Positions 10,901 through 23,644 of a stretch of DNA of 64,000 bases are shown here, one piece after another. Position numbers and translations under genes: made by a program. The stretch is from positions 1 to 64,000 of the forward strand of contig JAANDG010000451.1 of assembly GCA_036852015.1 (NCBI GenBank), written 5' to 3'. Positions within the stretch are counted from its first letter, which is position 1. Each line of letters begins with the position of its first letter. This DNA is from Pelodera strongyloides. Taxonomy: Eukaryota > Nematoda > Chromadorea > Rhabditida > Rhabditidae. Below the pieces are notes generated by a model that saw nothing but the letters and a program-made list of their open reading frames with translations, did not search any database and was not told the origin of the DNA.

Positions 10901-13900
10901 CAACTATCGTCCAATTGCGTTGATGTCACAGCTGTCAAAGCTGTTTTCTCGCGTCATCTTGAACCGAATCAGCAAGTGGCTGGAAGAAGGCAATAGAAGA
11001 GAGCAGGCAGGCTTTCGAGGCGGGTACTCGACTATTGACCACATTCACACTGTGTGTCAAGTTATCGAGCGGTCTAGGGAGTACAAGATACCCCTCTGTA
11101 TGTTGTTTGTCGACTTCAAGAAGGCGTTCGATTCGGTTGAGAAGCAGGCGGTCCTCAATGCTCTGAAACATCACGCAGTGCCAGAGAGATACGTGTCTAT
11201 GATAGACGAGCTGTATACCCAGTGTGCCACGGACATCCAACTCCTTCATACACCAGTTAAGGTGCCCGTTGAGCGCGGAGTCAAACAAGGGGATGTCATT
11301 TCACCCACTCTGTTTTCTGCTTCTCTGGAATGTGCTTTGAGAGACGCCAACATGTCCGGTGGTTATGACATTGACGGCGAAACACTACAGTTCTTACTGT
11401 TTGCCGACGATGTGGTTCTTATAGCCAAAGACCCATGTACACTGCAGAAAAACCTAGACGAACTAATTCGAGTAACGTCGCTAATCGGTCTTGAAGGCCC
11501 ACCCAGGCAAGACGCAGTGGATGGCTAACGATTATTGTCCAAACGGCGGTGCAGATATACGCATTGGCAACAGCACGCTCGAAAAGGTCGGGAAGTATGT
11601 CTACCTTGGACGCGAGGTTAACCCCAGCAACAGCCTCACCGCCGAACTCTCTCGGCGTAAACAGTCTGGGTGGAAGGCTTTCTGGAAGCTACGAGATGTA
11701 CTCACCAATGTGAAGCTGTCAAAAGAAGTGAAAGCCAAGGTGTTTAACACGCATGTGCTGCCAGCAATGACCTATGCTTCCGAAACTTGGTGCACGACAA
11801 AGAAAGACGAAGAATCCTTACTTGTCACCCAGAGAGCCATGGAGCGTAAGATGGTAGGCACGCGTCTCCGGGATCGTATGTCAAACGTCACACTTCGAGA
11901 AAAGTCCGGCGTAGATGATATAATTGATAGGATATACAGCTCGAAACATCGATGGGCTGGTCATGTCATTCGTAGAAATGACAATCGATGGACCACTCGG
12001 GTCACAGAATGGCGTCCCCGCGATTACAAGCGTCCTCAAGGGCGACCGCCAACGAGATGGGCAGACCCGATGGTTAAATCATTTGGACGTGCATGGAATC
12101 GCATCGCAAGATGCAGGTCTTCATGGCGTAGTTGCGACCTGCGCTGTTGGCGAGCCAACAGCTGATATAACGGTCTTCAAGGTATTCAAGGTAGGTATAC
12201 TTACTTGTACGCATTGGGAGTAATTCTATCGATTGTCACTTTTCTGTGCGAAGATTCTATATTGCGTGCACGGCCTTGTTGGGGCATGCACCTTGGAGCG
12301 GCATGCAAAAGAGGCTGTGGTATGAGAATTGGTGTCAGAAGACGATGTGGCATAAGTGGAAATGGCATAAGATGGTATGGTGGATGTGGAGGACGCATCT
12401 GCTGCTGATACGGAAAAGGCATAGGAAGTTGGTTATACCTCCACTGAAACGCCGGGTGGAAATTGTAATTGGGCAAAGAAAAAGGATGAGGAGGACAACC
12501 GTACATAGTTTGACGTTGTGAAGATGGGAAATTCACATTTGACGAACCACTTTTTGGAGGTGCACCAGGGCGTGCACTGGGAGACGATTGCTGTGCGGAT
12601 GCTTGGTGAGCGGGCTGTGGCGACCAGTCTGCATTACCATATGATGTTTGTCCTGCAGATTCAGCCTGGTCTGGAGGCGACGATGTATTACCGGTTACAT
12701 GCAGATTGGTAAGTGGCAATTCTACTGGAGATGATGTATGGATATGCGGTTCAACAGAGCCCACTGGGAGTAATTCTATGGCGCGTATTTGTGAATGGCT
12801 GGGAGGTATTACTGCAACAGGCCGGACCTCACGCGGTGGTTCTTCTAGATTGTACTCCACCGAGGTGGTCGGGTTTCCGCACTCGGTGCCTTTTGTGAAT
12901 GAACTCGGCATGTTTTCGTCAGGAATTGATGAAAGCCGCTGTGAGAGAGAAAGACGCGAGCGACGTGGAGTAGGAGCTGGCGGTGCAATGGAGCCTAAAC
13001 GTACACCTTTTTCTTTAAATGCTTGTTACATTTTTCCAAAAAAATTATTTATTTATGTGGAGCTGGAACTGAACAGTACAACCGTCTAAAGAATTCATAC
13101 CCGCCTCCTCGATTGTGTTTTCCTTTTTCAGCACCTTGCTTATTATTGTGATTGGTAGAAACATCTGAACGTAAGATTATCACACGATTGGGGAGTGTTT
13201 TCGGCTTCTCAAAAATGATCTTTAAATGAGTTTTTAATGACTTTAAAATTTAATGTCTTTTGTCCAGAGTGTACGATATTTTTATTGTCGGAACAAAATA
13301 AACCTACTGCTTTTGTTGTGTTCTTCGTGTAGAGTAGAAGTTTTCTACGTGCACAGAATTGAAAACCTTGGATCTTTTCGGCCATACAGATAAATTCATA
13401 ATCTCTCACAAAAAATTTCCTTGAACTGAAAGATTGAATTGAAAATATGTGAGGGCGTGAAACGCAAGTTTGATTTGTATTCATGCATACCTTTCCTGAA
13501 AGTGGATTCCACCTCTCCTCACGAGAATAATGGCAAATTGTTCGCCATCGCTCTGTAACCCGTGTTTATCCAGGCCGTCGCGCAAGTTCTCCGAGAAAAA
13601 GCAATCTGTGCAACGAATAATAATTGGGCTTATTTTATTTAGGAAATAAAGATGATGAGAATGTGTTTGTATATTTATACGAACTCCTAAACTCGTTGTG
13701 CATGCTTATTTTGGGTTTTTACTAAGTTCTGCCTAAGAAAAGAGGAATAAAACTAAGACAACTAAGGTTTCTGAGCCTCCTCTTCCAGTTTTGTGAGCCT
13801 CCTCTTTCCAACCTAAGCTGACGGAATTGTTTATTATTTTTTAAACTTGCCTCAACGTCGGAAAAGCAAACACATAAATATTATGCAAACGAGTGCAATT

Positions 13901-14809
13901 GTAAATCTTTTGGCAAACTCGCTTCACTCATTCACCTTCATAATAGTGCATTCCATCACAAAGCGTAACCTGTACCTGAGCACACAATTCTTCATGCATA
14001 CTGGCACCACCCTAAAGCAGTTTCTTTAAAGGGAATGTCAACGCGGTTTTGTATGTTGGGCTAAAAAAAGATTATTTTTTGTAGGTAAGGAAAGTGAAAA
14101 TAAAAATAAAAAAAACTTTTGGATAAAAGAAAAACAATTTCAACCCCCTACAAAAATGCCTTCACTATGGGATGTCGGTTTTTTTTTTGCTTCAATTGTT
14201 GGGTTTCCTGAAGCAACGGGGCTTGAACAGCGGACGCGACGCATCTCGACTGCGAACCGGTCCCTATGTACTGTTCCAAATGGGGTTTTGTCCACGTTTA
14301 TGACAAAATTTGAAATATTTTAGTCTGCGGCCATTTTTATGGGTATGCTGTATTGTGCGCCGTTCGAGATTTACTTAGTCTGCGCCAGGAGCTGCCTTTC
14401 TGCGCAGAATCGTTTTTGTTTATAGTATTGTACGTTTCTAGAGTGGGAACATAAAGATAAAGATGTAGGGTTAAATTGAAACTTGCAAGAGAAACGCACG
14501 GTTTTGGCATACTTGCAAACCCCCAGTAGAAAACTGAAACGTTTGGAAGCGTACCTGAATTTGCAGCACAGCGCTCTCGGTGTCTTTTTCATTGGAGCTC
14601 GCAGTACCGTTTGTAACTTCCAGAACCAAACGCTGAAACGTTCAGCGATACAAGGTAACACCTCGTTGCGACATTTAGAACATGAGTTTTCAATTGGCCT
14701 CGTGAGCGAAAACAAAGAATACCCTAAAAAATCCGCTCGACAAATGTAGACGGTCATCCTTTATATGCTGACGCAGAAGAACACATTGGGTTTTAGTAAG
14801 CTGCACCAT
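4911..14809 (-). CDS. RPA70-like gene B with three DBD-B-type OB folds
   Basis: Seventeen exons join in phase to about 913 aa: 14723-14809, 14555-14632, 13936-14011, 13491-13605, 13308-13425, 13135-13164, 12205-12938, 7803-7869, 7561-7662, 7334-7438, 7079-7219, 6624-6777, 6323-6537, 5934-6111, 5578-5846, 5137-5299, 4911-5020. Domain order is RPA70N-like, a Pro/Ser/Gln-rich linker of about 245 aa, DBD-A (WCIVGKC; FDLTDETGTPIRI), then three DBD-B-like folds, each with a VPL..L / VD(I/V)LA entry, a (R/K)(E/T)(V/I).LID core and a closing DP....LL.W segment. No CxxC zinc module follows. Human RPA70 is about 616 aa with a single DBD-B. The Trp of DBD-B (W361 in human) is kept in fold 1 (VMWN) and fold 2 (GWTL) but replaced in fold 3 (LLGV). 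Exon 8 would need a GC donor (AAG|GCATGG). An RTE LINE fills the intron after the linker exon. An acceptor 13 nt before the ATG fits trans-splicing. Confidence 0.8.
9288..12190 (+). mobile_element. RTE-clade non-LTR retrotransposon, near-complete, frameshifted
   Basis: The 746-codon frame at 9288-11528 encodes an apurinic endonuclease domain (QETRSK near residue 73, VYAPTS near 144, GDFNAS near 179, SSDHRLV near 270) followed by reverse transcriptase (VDFKKAFDSV near 607, FADDVVLIA near 704). A one-base frameshift near 11490 moves the rest to 11491-12165, which carries YLGREVN and YSSKHRWAGHV. A second frame change is likely near 12100, because GEPTADI reads in another frame. The element ends in short TCAAGGTA reiterations at about 12170-12195, and a related RTE end is at 36010-36030. 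It is inserted antisense in the intron of gene B about 15 bp from the linker-exon donor. The 5' boundary is unclear; untranslated sequence may begin near 8820. It acts in cis by target-primed reverse transcription; this copy is probably not autonomous. Confidence 0.9.
14026..14411. mobile_element. Degenerate family X MITE in an intron of gene B
   Basis: It starts TTAAAGGGAATGTCAACGCGG and follows the family X text with many substitutions. The right end stops at CTGCGCAGAATCG without the terminal TTAA. It lies 15 bp from the acceptor of gene B exon 3, so it supplies most of that intron. Confidence 0.7.
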
Positions 14810-15634
14810 GTCGGCAAATAAACTGAACTGGTCAAGATTAATAGCAAAAAAAAAACGGAATAAATATAGGCCTTCGCGCTTATTTACACGGTGAAACCAA
14901 AGCAGGGTAGATAATCGGAAGTTTTTAACTCAACCAGTGACACGCCCTGAGTGAAAATGACACATGACCCTGAATGTCCCTGTTCGCACAATGTAATAAT
15001 GAGTCTCATTTCATCCTATTGTGGGACCTTAGGGAAACCATGATTATATTGCTAACATGTTGCCTCACGGCAGCAGATTGTTACAATAAAGAAGTCGGAA
15101 ACAATTCTAACAACGGGCGAAAATAATCAATATTCAGAGAAAACGTTATGCACAAGAGCAGTACTAGTAATAAATTGAGAAAAAATGGTGCCAAGCAATT
15201 TGATGTGGAAAAGAGCTGAATAGATAGTAATACTGAAGAATACGCAGCCCAAAGCAATTTTAATGGCTTATTTGATTTCGGCGTCTTTTGATTTCCTCTA
15301 TTGAAGCCAGCCGCAGCGCGATCAAGTTGTATGTTGTGCGTTGCGGTTGCGAATTCACTGACCATGAGAGAAAATGGTGCAAATTTCTCTCGAAAATTCA
15401 CTGCATTACATCGCCGTTATAAATCCCAACATTCATGCGTAAGTATTTCTGGTTTATATTCATTTTTATAACGACATAATGAAACAACGAACGAACATAT
15501 CATTTATAAAACAATCAATATGGGTCAAGCAGTTCAAATTCAAGCAATTCAAAGTCGATAAAAAAGGACTAGCCGAACGATTTCATAGAAGCTTTCGTTG
15601 GGCAGTTATAGCTACATAAAAGTGTGATTGCCTT

Positions 15635-15642
15635 GTGATAAG
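15635..15642. promoter_or_regulatory. GATA motif upstream of gene B
   Basis: GTGATAAG, about 830 bp upstream of the gene B start, at the position equivalent to the paired motifs upstream of gene A. Regulatory role inferred only. Confidence 0.35.
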
Positions 15643-15673
15643 AGCTCGATACTTCTATTTTATGTGAGACATA

Positions 15674-16641
15674 CAGTGCACGGCATAAGTATACGGGCAC
15701 CCCCAAATATTGCCCTAATGTTCGAAAAAAGCACTTTTTGAGAAGATCAACCGAGAAGATTTTGAGAAGATTTGAGAAGATCGGGGATGGCCAAAAACCT
15801 AGAGACAAAAAATTTCAGCAACAAATCTCAAGTTTAGGTAAATTAGGGTACAAACCCCCAAAAAACGCATGAGGCAGGAGCCAAAAAAAGTGTTTCTACT
15901 AGGTTTGGAGGAAATCTAGTGAAACCACTATATCAAGCACGCCCAAAAACCCAAAATAAAAAAAAATTGCCACCTTGTAAGTAAAAAAATGTAATCCGGA
16001 GTTCGCACAAACCATCCATATCATCTTGTAGATCTTGTTAGCGAGAATTTCTGTAAAAAAAAATTATTTTTTGGCGTACTCCGAAGGACGTTACGGCGGC
16101 TTGAAGTTAGGCAATTGCGAAGTTTAGTTGAAGGGTACGCTAGGGAACAAAACAGCTCATTCGAGCCTACTTCAAGACGGAGTATGCCTCTTCCTTCGGA
16201 GTACGCCTCAAATTATAATTGAAATTCTCGCCATGAAAAGACCTACACAGGAAAGTGAAAGGCCCGATTTCGCCCGGATCATTTCAAAAAACCCCAATTT
16301 CGCCCGGATCAGGGCCCAATTTCGCCCGGATCAAGGCCGGATTTTTTGGGGGCCCTGATCCGGGCGAAATCGGGGTTATTTGAGCCAGGATCCGGGCGAA
16401 ATCGGGCCTTTTGGTTTCCTATGTACAAGACCATGAATGGTTTGTGCGAACTCTGGATTTTTTTTGACTTACAATTTGGAGTCATTAAAATTAATATAAT
16501 TGTATATTTCTTTTATTCTTTATGCTGAAAATCATTTTGTTTGGGTTTTTGGCCATGCTTGATTTAGTGGTGGCAGTAGATTTCCTCCAAACCTAGTAGA
16601 AACACGTTTCTTGTGTGCCCGTATTATTACGCCGTGCACTA
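15674..16641. mobile_element. Tc1-like MITE flanked by a TA duplication
   Basis: The left end CAGTGCACGGCATAAGTATA is inverted at the right end, with TA at 15672-15673 and 16642-16643. A second, internal inverted repeat carries GTTTCTACTAGGTTTGGAGG (about 15888 and 16590). No transposase frame is present, so it would depend on a Tc1/mariner enzyme. The homologous spacer upstream of gene A (2991-3020) has a single TA and no insert. A palindromic array of CGCCCGGATCA words sits inside at 16257-16412. Confidence 0.85.
16257..16412. repeat. Palindromic array of CGCCCGGATCA words
   Basis: CGCCCGGATC occurs three times on the left side and its complement twice on the right of a centre near 16336. 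The core resembles the array at 60214-60375 although the repeated word differs. Confidence 0.8.
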
Positions 16642-16787
16642 TATTCGCATAAAATGACTCAAATAAGGCGCACATTTATATTTTCCCTTGTATTCGCGAT
16701 ACTGTCAAGTGAAGTATGTGTCAGGAAATGTGAAACAGCGGCACCACGTCTGTAGTAAGTAATGTCCAAGAGGGAACAAATAAATAT

Positions 16788-17202
16788 TTAAAGGGAATGT
16801 CAAGCCGGTTTTGCATGTTGGGCTCAATAATCGGTTTATTTATTGTAGGTAAGAAAAGTGAAAACCAAAATAAACAAAATCTTTTGGATAAAAAGAAAAA
16901 CAATTTCAAACCCCTCCAGAAAATGTCTTCACCATAGTATTTCGGATTTTGGCTTCAGACCAATGTATTCACTGAAGCCACGGCGTGTTTGAACGGACGC
17001 GACGCACTGCAACTGCGGCGCGGTCCACTGTGATATTGAGCTGCCCTATTGATTGATCCAAATGTGATTTTGTTCACATTTATGACAAAATTTTATTTTT
17101 TTTCAATCGATGGGTATACTTCTTTGTGCGCCTTTCGAGATTCACTTCATCTGCTTAAAGGAGATGCCTTCTGCGCAGAATCCCCCTTGACATTCCCTTT
17201 AA
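16788..17202. mobile_element. TTAA-flanked MITE, family X (complete copy)
   Basis: A 415-bp element with TTAA on both sides and inverted ends AGGGAATGTCAAG / CTTGACATTCCCT. It is nearly identical to 1-388, so movement was recent. Non-coding. It lies between gene B and the 3' end of gene C. Confidence 0.85.
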
Positions 17203-17720
17203 TAGTCATGTAAAACATAAAGTTTTTGTAGTGCGTGGTGCGTACAGTGCTCCTTAGGCATTATTTTAAAAGATTTATTTAAACATTGTTAAAACAAATA
17301 CATGTTTGTCAATTGTGAGAAAAGCGGTTTTGTGATGACAATACAAAGAGGAAAATTCATGAAAAATGCGCCGGTGTTTACGTTCTGCGCTTCTTCGCGT
17401 GTACTGCAGCAAAAAAATACTGGAATGATTTCATAATTATCAATTGGAAAAGTTTTTAATATCTGGAACAACAGCACAAACGCAGCATTGACCAGAAATA
17501 AAAGTAAAAAGTATCTATAATCATCAGAATATTTATCTCAGCGAGGTTTACTTACCATTTATGTATCTTATTAAGCGCCACTATAAGTTATCATTTTAAT
17601 TATTTTCTTTTCGTGTCATTTTCACATTTATTTTCATTGTGGTAACCTTAGTTCAACCTAATAAATCGTGGATTTTTTCATCTTGAGTCGTATTCTGGTG
17701 TAGACATCTGTATACTTCAC

Positions 17721-20700
17721 TCAGACGTCATTTTGAAGGCGGTTCTTGTACCATTGGTAAAGTTTGTTGACTTCCTGTACCGGAACGTTGACATCACGCC
17801 GACCGTCCTTTAGGAAAATACTTCCTGAAATTGTTGAACAATTCTGGGAGCAGTATAAGTGTTATGTAGCCACTGTTAACCTTAGACTCAGTCATTCTTT
17901 TAGAATTTAATTCTAGTCAGTAGTTCATACTATATTACAATACCACCGGGGCATCATACTGATGATACCCCTCCCCGGTGGCTAAACCCCCGTCTATGAC
18001 CTAGGGATCGAAACGAGGTGACCTTCCCATATAATCCTATTTATCTTATTCCTAATATTTTCAGAGAGACATCTATTATAAATTAATTTAGTTATATTGT
18101 ATACTTAGTTAGAATCGTATAACTCCTTTACGTTTCGTTGTGACTTTTAATGAGTGTTCTTCAAAACTTCTTCAAAAAGTGTTATCTTACCTTTGTAGGC
18201 TTCAATCTCAGCTCCTTTTATTCCGATAATAAATCCCTCTCGATCAGAGAAAGCTTCTGCTCCTTCACCCCACAGTCTTAGCGTAAGGCGTGTATTCGTC
18301 ATGTCGACGAGAACAACCTTCCGCAGCGTGCACTCGTTGCCCTTGCTGTTGCGAAACTAAACGTAGTAAAGCTTGAGAGAAGTTTGCAACATTCCGTTTT
18401 CGAGTAATGAAACATGCTAGTGAAAATGTATTTTATGGCAAACCTTCTCGATGGGGTATACAAAATCAACGATGGCGAGAACATCGACGAATTTTCCGAC
18501 GTGCTCGGCGGCCTTGCGTAAAGGAATAGCGTTAAATTCGGAAGTCATATTCAAGGCTGTCTTGTCAGACGCACTTCCGGACGTTTTTTCTTCTTCCTGT
18601 TCTTTATACCAGCTATGCAGTTCATCTTTTGCGTTATTGTCAGGATTTATCTCGAAACGCCGGGCTCCACTGATTTTGATTGTCCCTGAAGTTAAAGTAC
18701 GGGCTTTCAGATGTTCCAACAATTATACTATCCTTCAAAGAACCAGTTGGGTTTTTTTAATCATTTCATGTCTTTTACACAATCAGTACTAACCATTGTG
18801 ATTCTGCACTCTGACTTGCTTAATCCCAATAACGAATCCTTTAAAATGCTCGCTAAATTCACGTGCTTTCCGCCCAAACAATGTAAACAAGACAATCGAT
18901 CCAGTCATGTCCATTAACTCGAGGTCCTTCATGACGCAGGCAGTTTTATGCTTGTTCGTGAACTAGAATATGTTTATTTTATGCTGGTAAATATAATGCC
19001 TATACTATTGACGTTTGTAAACATCAAACAAACAAAGTACATTGATCAGGGGTCCGACGCTGTGAATCACAGCTAGTAAGTCAACGAAGGCATTCACATG
19101 ATTGTTCACGTCACTAACAGGGACAACGTTGAGTTCCAGTGGGGGGATTTCTATTGATGCACTTGACGCCGCCACCTGAAATGATTCAAAGGCTGAAATT
19201 TTAACGTACCGGCTTTGACAATATGAGCATCTGCCGCTCATCATCATGCGACACTTGGCGTAGCGGTTGTCCATGTTCAAAACTGATGAATTCGAGAAAC
19301 CTTTTGGTCCGAAGTCTTACAAAATAACGCCTCACCACATTAGGGCCTTGAGACTCCAATTCGTAGAGATGTCCCGTGCAATTGTGGATAGGCGAAAATA
19401 CTTTCTTTATGATGGCGTTCGACACGGTATAACACTTAAAATAAAAAAACGGTTGAGGTTATGTTGCAGTGCGTGCTTTCACAATATTTGTATGATTTGA
19501 AAAGTTTTTAAACAAAGTTTTCGTATGTAATGGAAATAAGTGATTTGGTATAACTTGAAATACTGACTTGTCCTTCATAGACAATTTCTAACAGCTGTTC
19601 TGCATTTTTTCCATATGCGTAGATTTTAATAGCAGTTCCAGCGGCATCTGTTATTTCGAAGTTGAAGGCCTGAAATGTTGCAGTATGTGTGCTGGATCAG
19701 AGACACAAGTCTCTTCTGTCTTTCTTGAAATTGTTATCCTTTTGTAACCTTCAAATGCTTCTCGACAGTAAACATGTCAGCTTGAATGTCACACATAAAC
19801 TGATGTAATAGAATGGAGTAAACGATTTTCAATAACTTAGTAGTTACCTTGACATTCCTCTTGGTTATGCCAACTTCATCCACTGATGTGCAGAGACCAA
19901 CAATATGCCAGCTAAGAACGAAAATTATAAAAGATTGTAATTCTAAAGGACCAGTACGCTGAACACACCAATGAAGCCAGCAGGGTTTAGGTTGAGTACG
20001 CTATTTTTCTTTGTTTATAACACACAATAGTATTCTATAATAACAAACTTGTTCATTCCAGGAACGATGTCGGCGATGGGCGTTGCCGTTTCAAGCACGT
20101 ATTTTGGTGATTCATATGGATTATGCTGTAGTGGTGATGGAGATGGAGTATATGGTGGGGGAGGAGCCCGCTGTCTTGACGGAGCCAGCTCAGGTATAGG
20201 TGAATGCTGAGGCGAATGGAATCCGATGTAACGTTTTTCAGGAATGGGTGGTGCGGAGCGAGTTCCATATGAACTAGTACCAGGAACAACTGGAGTGTCG
20301 GAATCAGAATCGTGCGGCGACCGAACTCGATTAGCTTGAGGTGGTTTGTATCTCGGGAAGTCTGAATAACACCGTTCTGCTATGCTTCTTATTATTCCTA
20401 TCGCATAAAATTGCACCTTACTAGATCAATGGCTTGTACGAGAAACTACCAGAAAAAAGGTGTCTTCCTATAGGAAATGTCTTGCGAACTTGGCCCTTCA
20501 AACAAAACTCAAGCCAAATGCCGCACTTCAACTAAATGCATTTTAAATAAAAATTTAAATCAACTTACTGGTGTTTGCCTCTACGAAATTGTATGCTCCA
20601 AGTGAAATTGGAGCGAACACCTGCAATAGTTACGAATTTATTTACGAATTTTGAGCATCGAAGACTAAAAATAAAAATATACTGGAACGAACATCATCAT

Positions 20701-22078
20701 CACCTCACAATCAGTTCAACACTAATGTTTCAAAAAACGAACTCTAATCGAGGAGTACAAACCACAAATATATTTCGTAGTTTCCCGTTTAAGACTAGTG
20801 TAACTTGTGGAACCCTATATTACAACCAGTCGAAAAACTGTGCCAGTTTTTTTTTAATACGGTTTCCTTGTTTTCATGAGCCCGACACTCTCGAATGACG
20901 TGAATCACTTGTATCTTATAAAAAATATTGTATTAAACTGGCCCCAAGCGTAACATAAAGCTCACTTTTGGCATTGTCATATTTAGGTCGTTTCGATCAT
21001 AAAATGGCGGTAAACTGTTTCCCGGCACCTTTCGACATTTGCAAAGTAATTCATAAGACATCACTACCACACTTCTAAAAGTTGCTAATTGCAAGGTATT
21101 TATTGATCGTTGTCTCGAGAAGTTTTCAGGGAACATACGCCGAATTGGCACTTGGTTCCCATAATAACAACTGGTATACGAGAAGTGCAAAGCAACTCTT
21201 TACAATTTTATTTATTTGTTTATTTTCGTGATTTAAATGCTCGGGATAATTATCGGCTTCCGGCAATCAAATGCGAGTGAATCATCTACCTATGAAGTTG
21301 AATTTGATCCAGTAATCCTGGCCAAAAAATTCCAGCAAAAAATTCTCACCTAGACGGCAACATCATCAACTCTTTGATTACTATTATCGGAAATAAGTCG
21401 GATTGTTGGTCGATTCCCAAAATTCCATCTGCGCGCAACTCTCGAAAAAGATCGCCATAAACAATTACTTCTGAAATACAGACAGTGAATTTCAATAGGA
21501 CAAATGCTTTCCGCCACAGAGATTGCTACCAATAACGAGAAGGCTATAGATTTTATTCTATGAAGCAGAGATAGAAATAAAACCGACGAAGCAGTGACTT
21601 TTCACCAGTACAGCGTTTATTGTATATAATATACACATCAAGCCCAAACACTGGTGACCCGTTGACAGGAAGTTGTTCCCCCAACTCGTATTTACAATAA
21701 TCGTTGACCTGTATAAGTATGCATGCCATCACAAATGGTTAGTTTTACGCTCGATAGAGCCTGCGGTTCGATTTCCTGAAATTATCACCATTTGGCACTA
21801 TGGAACTGTTCGAAACCAGGGGAAAAAACGATAAACCACAAAGTACGTACATGTATTTGAACAATCGGAGACTCCGTGCCCGGTCCTCCATTGACAAAAA
21901 GACGCTAAAAAAATATTCAATATAATAACAAACACACATATTTTCTGAAACCTTCGAAATCAATATATATAAAGTTGTTACCCACCAGAAAGAATCCTGT
22001 TGACAATGGCAATTGGCCATCTTTGAGATATTTCTGCACTTTGTTCCTCTCATTGGTTATCAATGGAAATAGAGACAT
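17721..22078 (-). CDS. RPA70-like gene C (two DBD-B-type folds, no DBD-C)
   Basis: Fifteen exons join in phase to about 629 aa: 21986-22078, 21851-21904, 21709-21775, 21350-21470, 20966-21074, 20569-20620, 20049-20361, 19848-19911, 19568-19669, 19336-19434, 19041-19175, 18794-18962, 18444-18685, 18191-18356, 17721-17824. It has an RPA70N-like domain (VQKYLKDGQLPLSTGF; PIVQIH; CDGMHTY), a Pro/Ser linker of about 105 aa, DBD-A (WHIVGLCTSVDEVG; FEITDAAGTAIKIYAYG; VSNAIIKKV), DBD-B1 (VVPVSDV; KDLELMDMTGSIVLFTLFG) and DBD-B2 (VDVLAIVDFV; RKVVLVDMTNTRLTLRLWG), ending at YQWYKNRLQNDV. KDLELMDM matches the canonical DBD-B core closely. W361 is replaced by Phe in B1 and kept in B2. There is no zinc ribbon, so RPA2/RPA3 trimer formation through DBD-C would not be possible. 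It is the best-preserved member: all splice sites are canonical, and an acceptor lies 17 nt before the ATG. Confidence 0.85.
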
Positions 22079-22562
22079 TCCTTTCGTCGTATTCTCTAAA
22101 GCTATTTTTATTGAATGTGAAAAAGTGGTACCGAACACAAGCTCAACTATGCGGGTAGACATGTCCTTTTTCCGACAGGCGTGTGCGGCGTTACGTAGTA
22201 GAGAGGGCAAACGAAAAGGGAGCCTCGTATAACCATAAACTGACAAAACGGGCAATGCACTCACAATAAATTGCACAAAGCTCTCGCTCGCTCTATTTCG
22301 TTACGTCTTTCTTACCTACTAGAAGAAAATTGTTCTGAAACATGGGCATAGTTACCTACCCAAAAAGATGAGAGCGTGAGAATCTATTAAAGGAAATAAA
22401 AAATAAACAAAGATTTTCTTAAATTTTTAGTGGACCCGATCCTCTTATTTTCAATACAAATTCTAAAAATCAACAAAGTTTCAAACAAAAGTGATGAGCA
22501 GAATTGCACATTTGACTGATCACCATTTCTAGGTCGAATTAACGTGGGGAAAAGCATTCTTT

Positions 22563-22766
22563 ACTGATAAGCGGAATGCGTAGCATACTTTAACACACAT
22601 ATGTAATAAAATGGAATACAAAATGAAACGAATTGAAATAAATAAAGTATTGCTAGTACACAGTTCTGTTTATCTACGTCAGTTTCATTGCCTTGGAGTA
22701 AACAGTTGATCAAATCCTTTACGCAATAAAAAAAAAGGAAAAGTGTTAGCGTAAGCGCTTATCAGT
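22563..22766. promoter_or_regulatory. Promoter region of gene C with two ACTGATAAG sites
   Basis: ACTGATAAG at 22563-22571 and its complement CTTATCAGT at 22758-22766, 485 and 680 bp upstream of the start codon. Both, with surrounding text, recur at 55462-55470 and 55651-55659. ACTGATAA is the established binding site of C. elegans intestinal GATA factors ELT-2/ELT-7; intestinal expression here is inference. Confidence 0.5.
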
Positions 22767-22779
22767 GGACAAACGAAAA

Positions 22780-23560
22780 AATGAAGTCCAAGAAGGCATA
22801 AACTCTCCAAATATGATGACAAATTCACGCGGTGCTAATATCGTTTTTTGTGGAACTGTTTTAAAAATATACATAAAGAGTCTTTGGGTTTGGGCTGGAA
22901 AAAAGTCTTTGGGGTGGAAAAATTTACTTCAAAGTAGACAGTAGACACCGTGATTTTAGTAGGTCCGCCTCAGTTGTTAGACCTTAGTTCACGGCTCGAT
23001 CTCTTCTAGAACGGTTTGGCCGCAAAACTGGTAGTGCTCTTTAGAAAGATCTTCTTCTCTCTTTGCCGACTTCGTCGCCACACAATATATAGTGTTTGGG
23101 TTAAAGGGAATATGTATGCCCTTTTTGAAGTTAAGCTGTATTAATAGAATGTGTGTTCCCATTAAGGAAACCACAACAAAAATTGTTAAAAGTTTCCCAT
23201 TTAAAAGAAAACATTTTCAAAGTTAACCTTTTCCATAGTAAACGCGTTTACTGCCACCCTGGCTTACCCGGCAGGTCTGATGAGCAAAAATTGCGTGTGC
23301 ACGTTGCCAACAGCGACATCAACAAATGAGAATTTCGAATTTACATGCTCGCCTACTTAAATTCATGGTGGTGTGGAAACTCTAGTTTCATTTGTTTTGC
23401 TCATTTTGGTGCATACATTTCCTTTAAGTGATCCCGCTTTCATCCATTGACCTGGATTGCGAGTTGCCATCAAGTCAGAAAATTGTGAGCTCCAATTAAA
23501 TCAGAAAACTTTAAGCGCAATTGCCAAACTTCGAGAACGCCGTACAAAAATTTTTTTTTT
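22780..23560. other. Spacer without a recognised gene
   Basis: No long or family-like frame. About 22940-23130 has an LTR-like or UTR-like look (ending ATAGTGTTTGGGT, similar to 9120-9140 before the RTE element). Nothing else can be assigned. Confidence 0.4.
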
Positions 23561-23579
23561 CGCAAATTATCGAAATTTT

Positions 23580-23608
23580 GGTGCCCGTATACTTATGCGT
23601 GCACTGTA
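23580..23608. mobile_element. Solo end of the Tc1-like MITE
   Basis: GGTGCCCGTATACTTATGCG followed by TGCACTGTA matches the inverted terminus of the element at 15674-16641. The other end is not found, so this is a deletion remnant. Confidence 0.6.
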
Positions 23609-23644
23609 CGCGAAGCATTTTATTCAACTACTATGTATGTTCTC

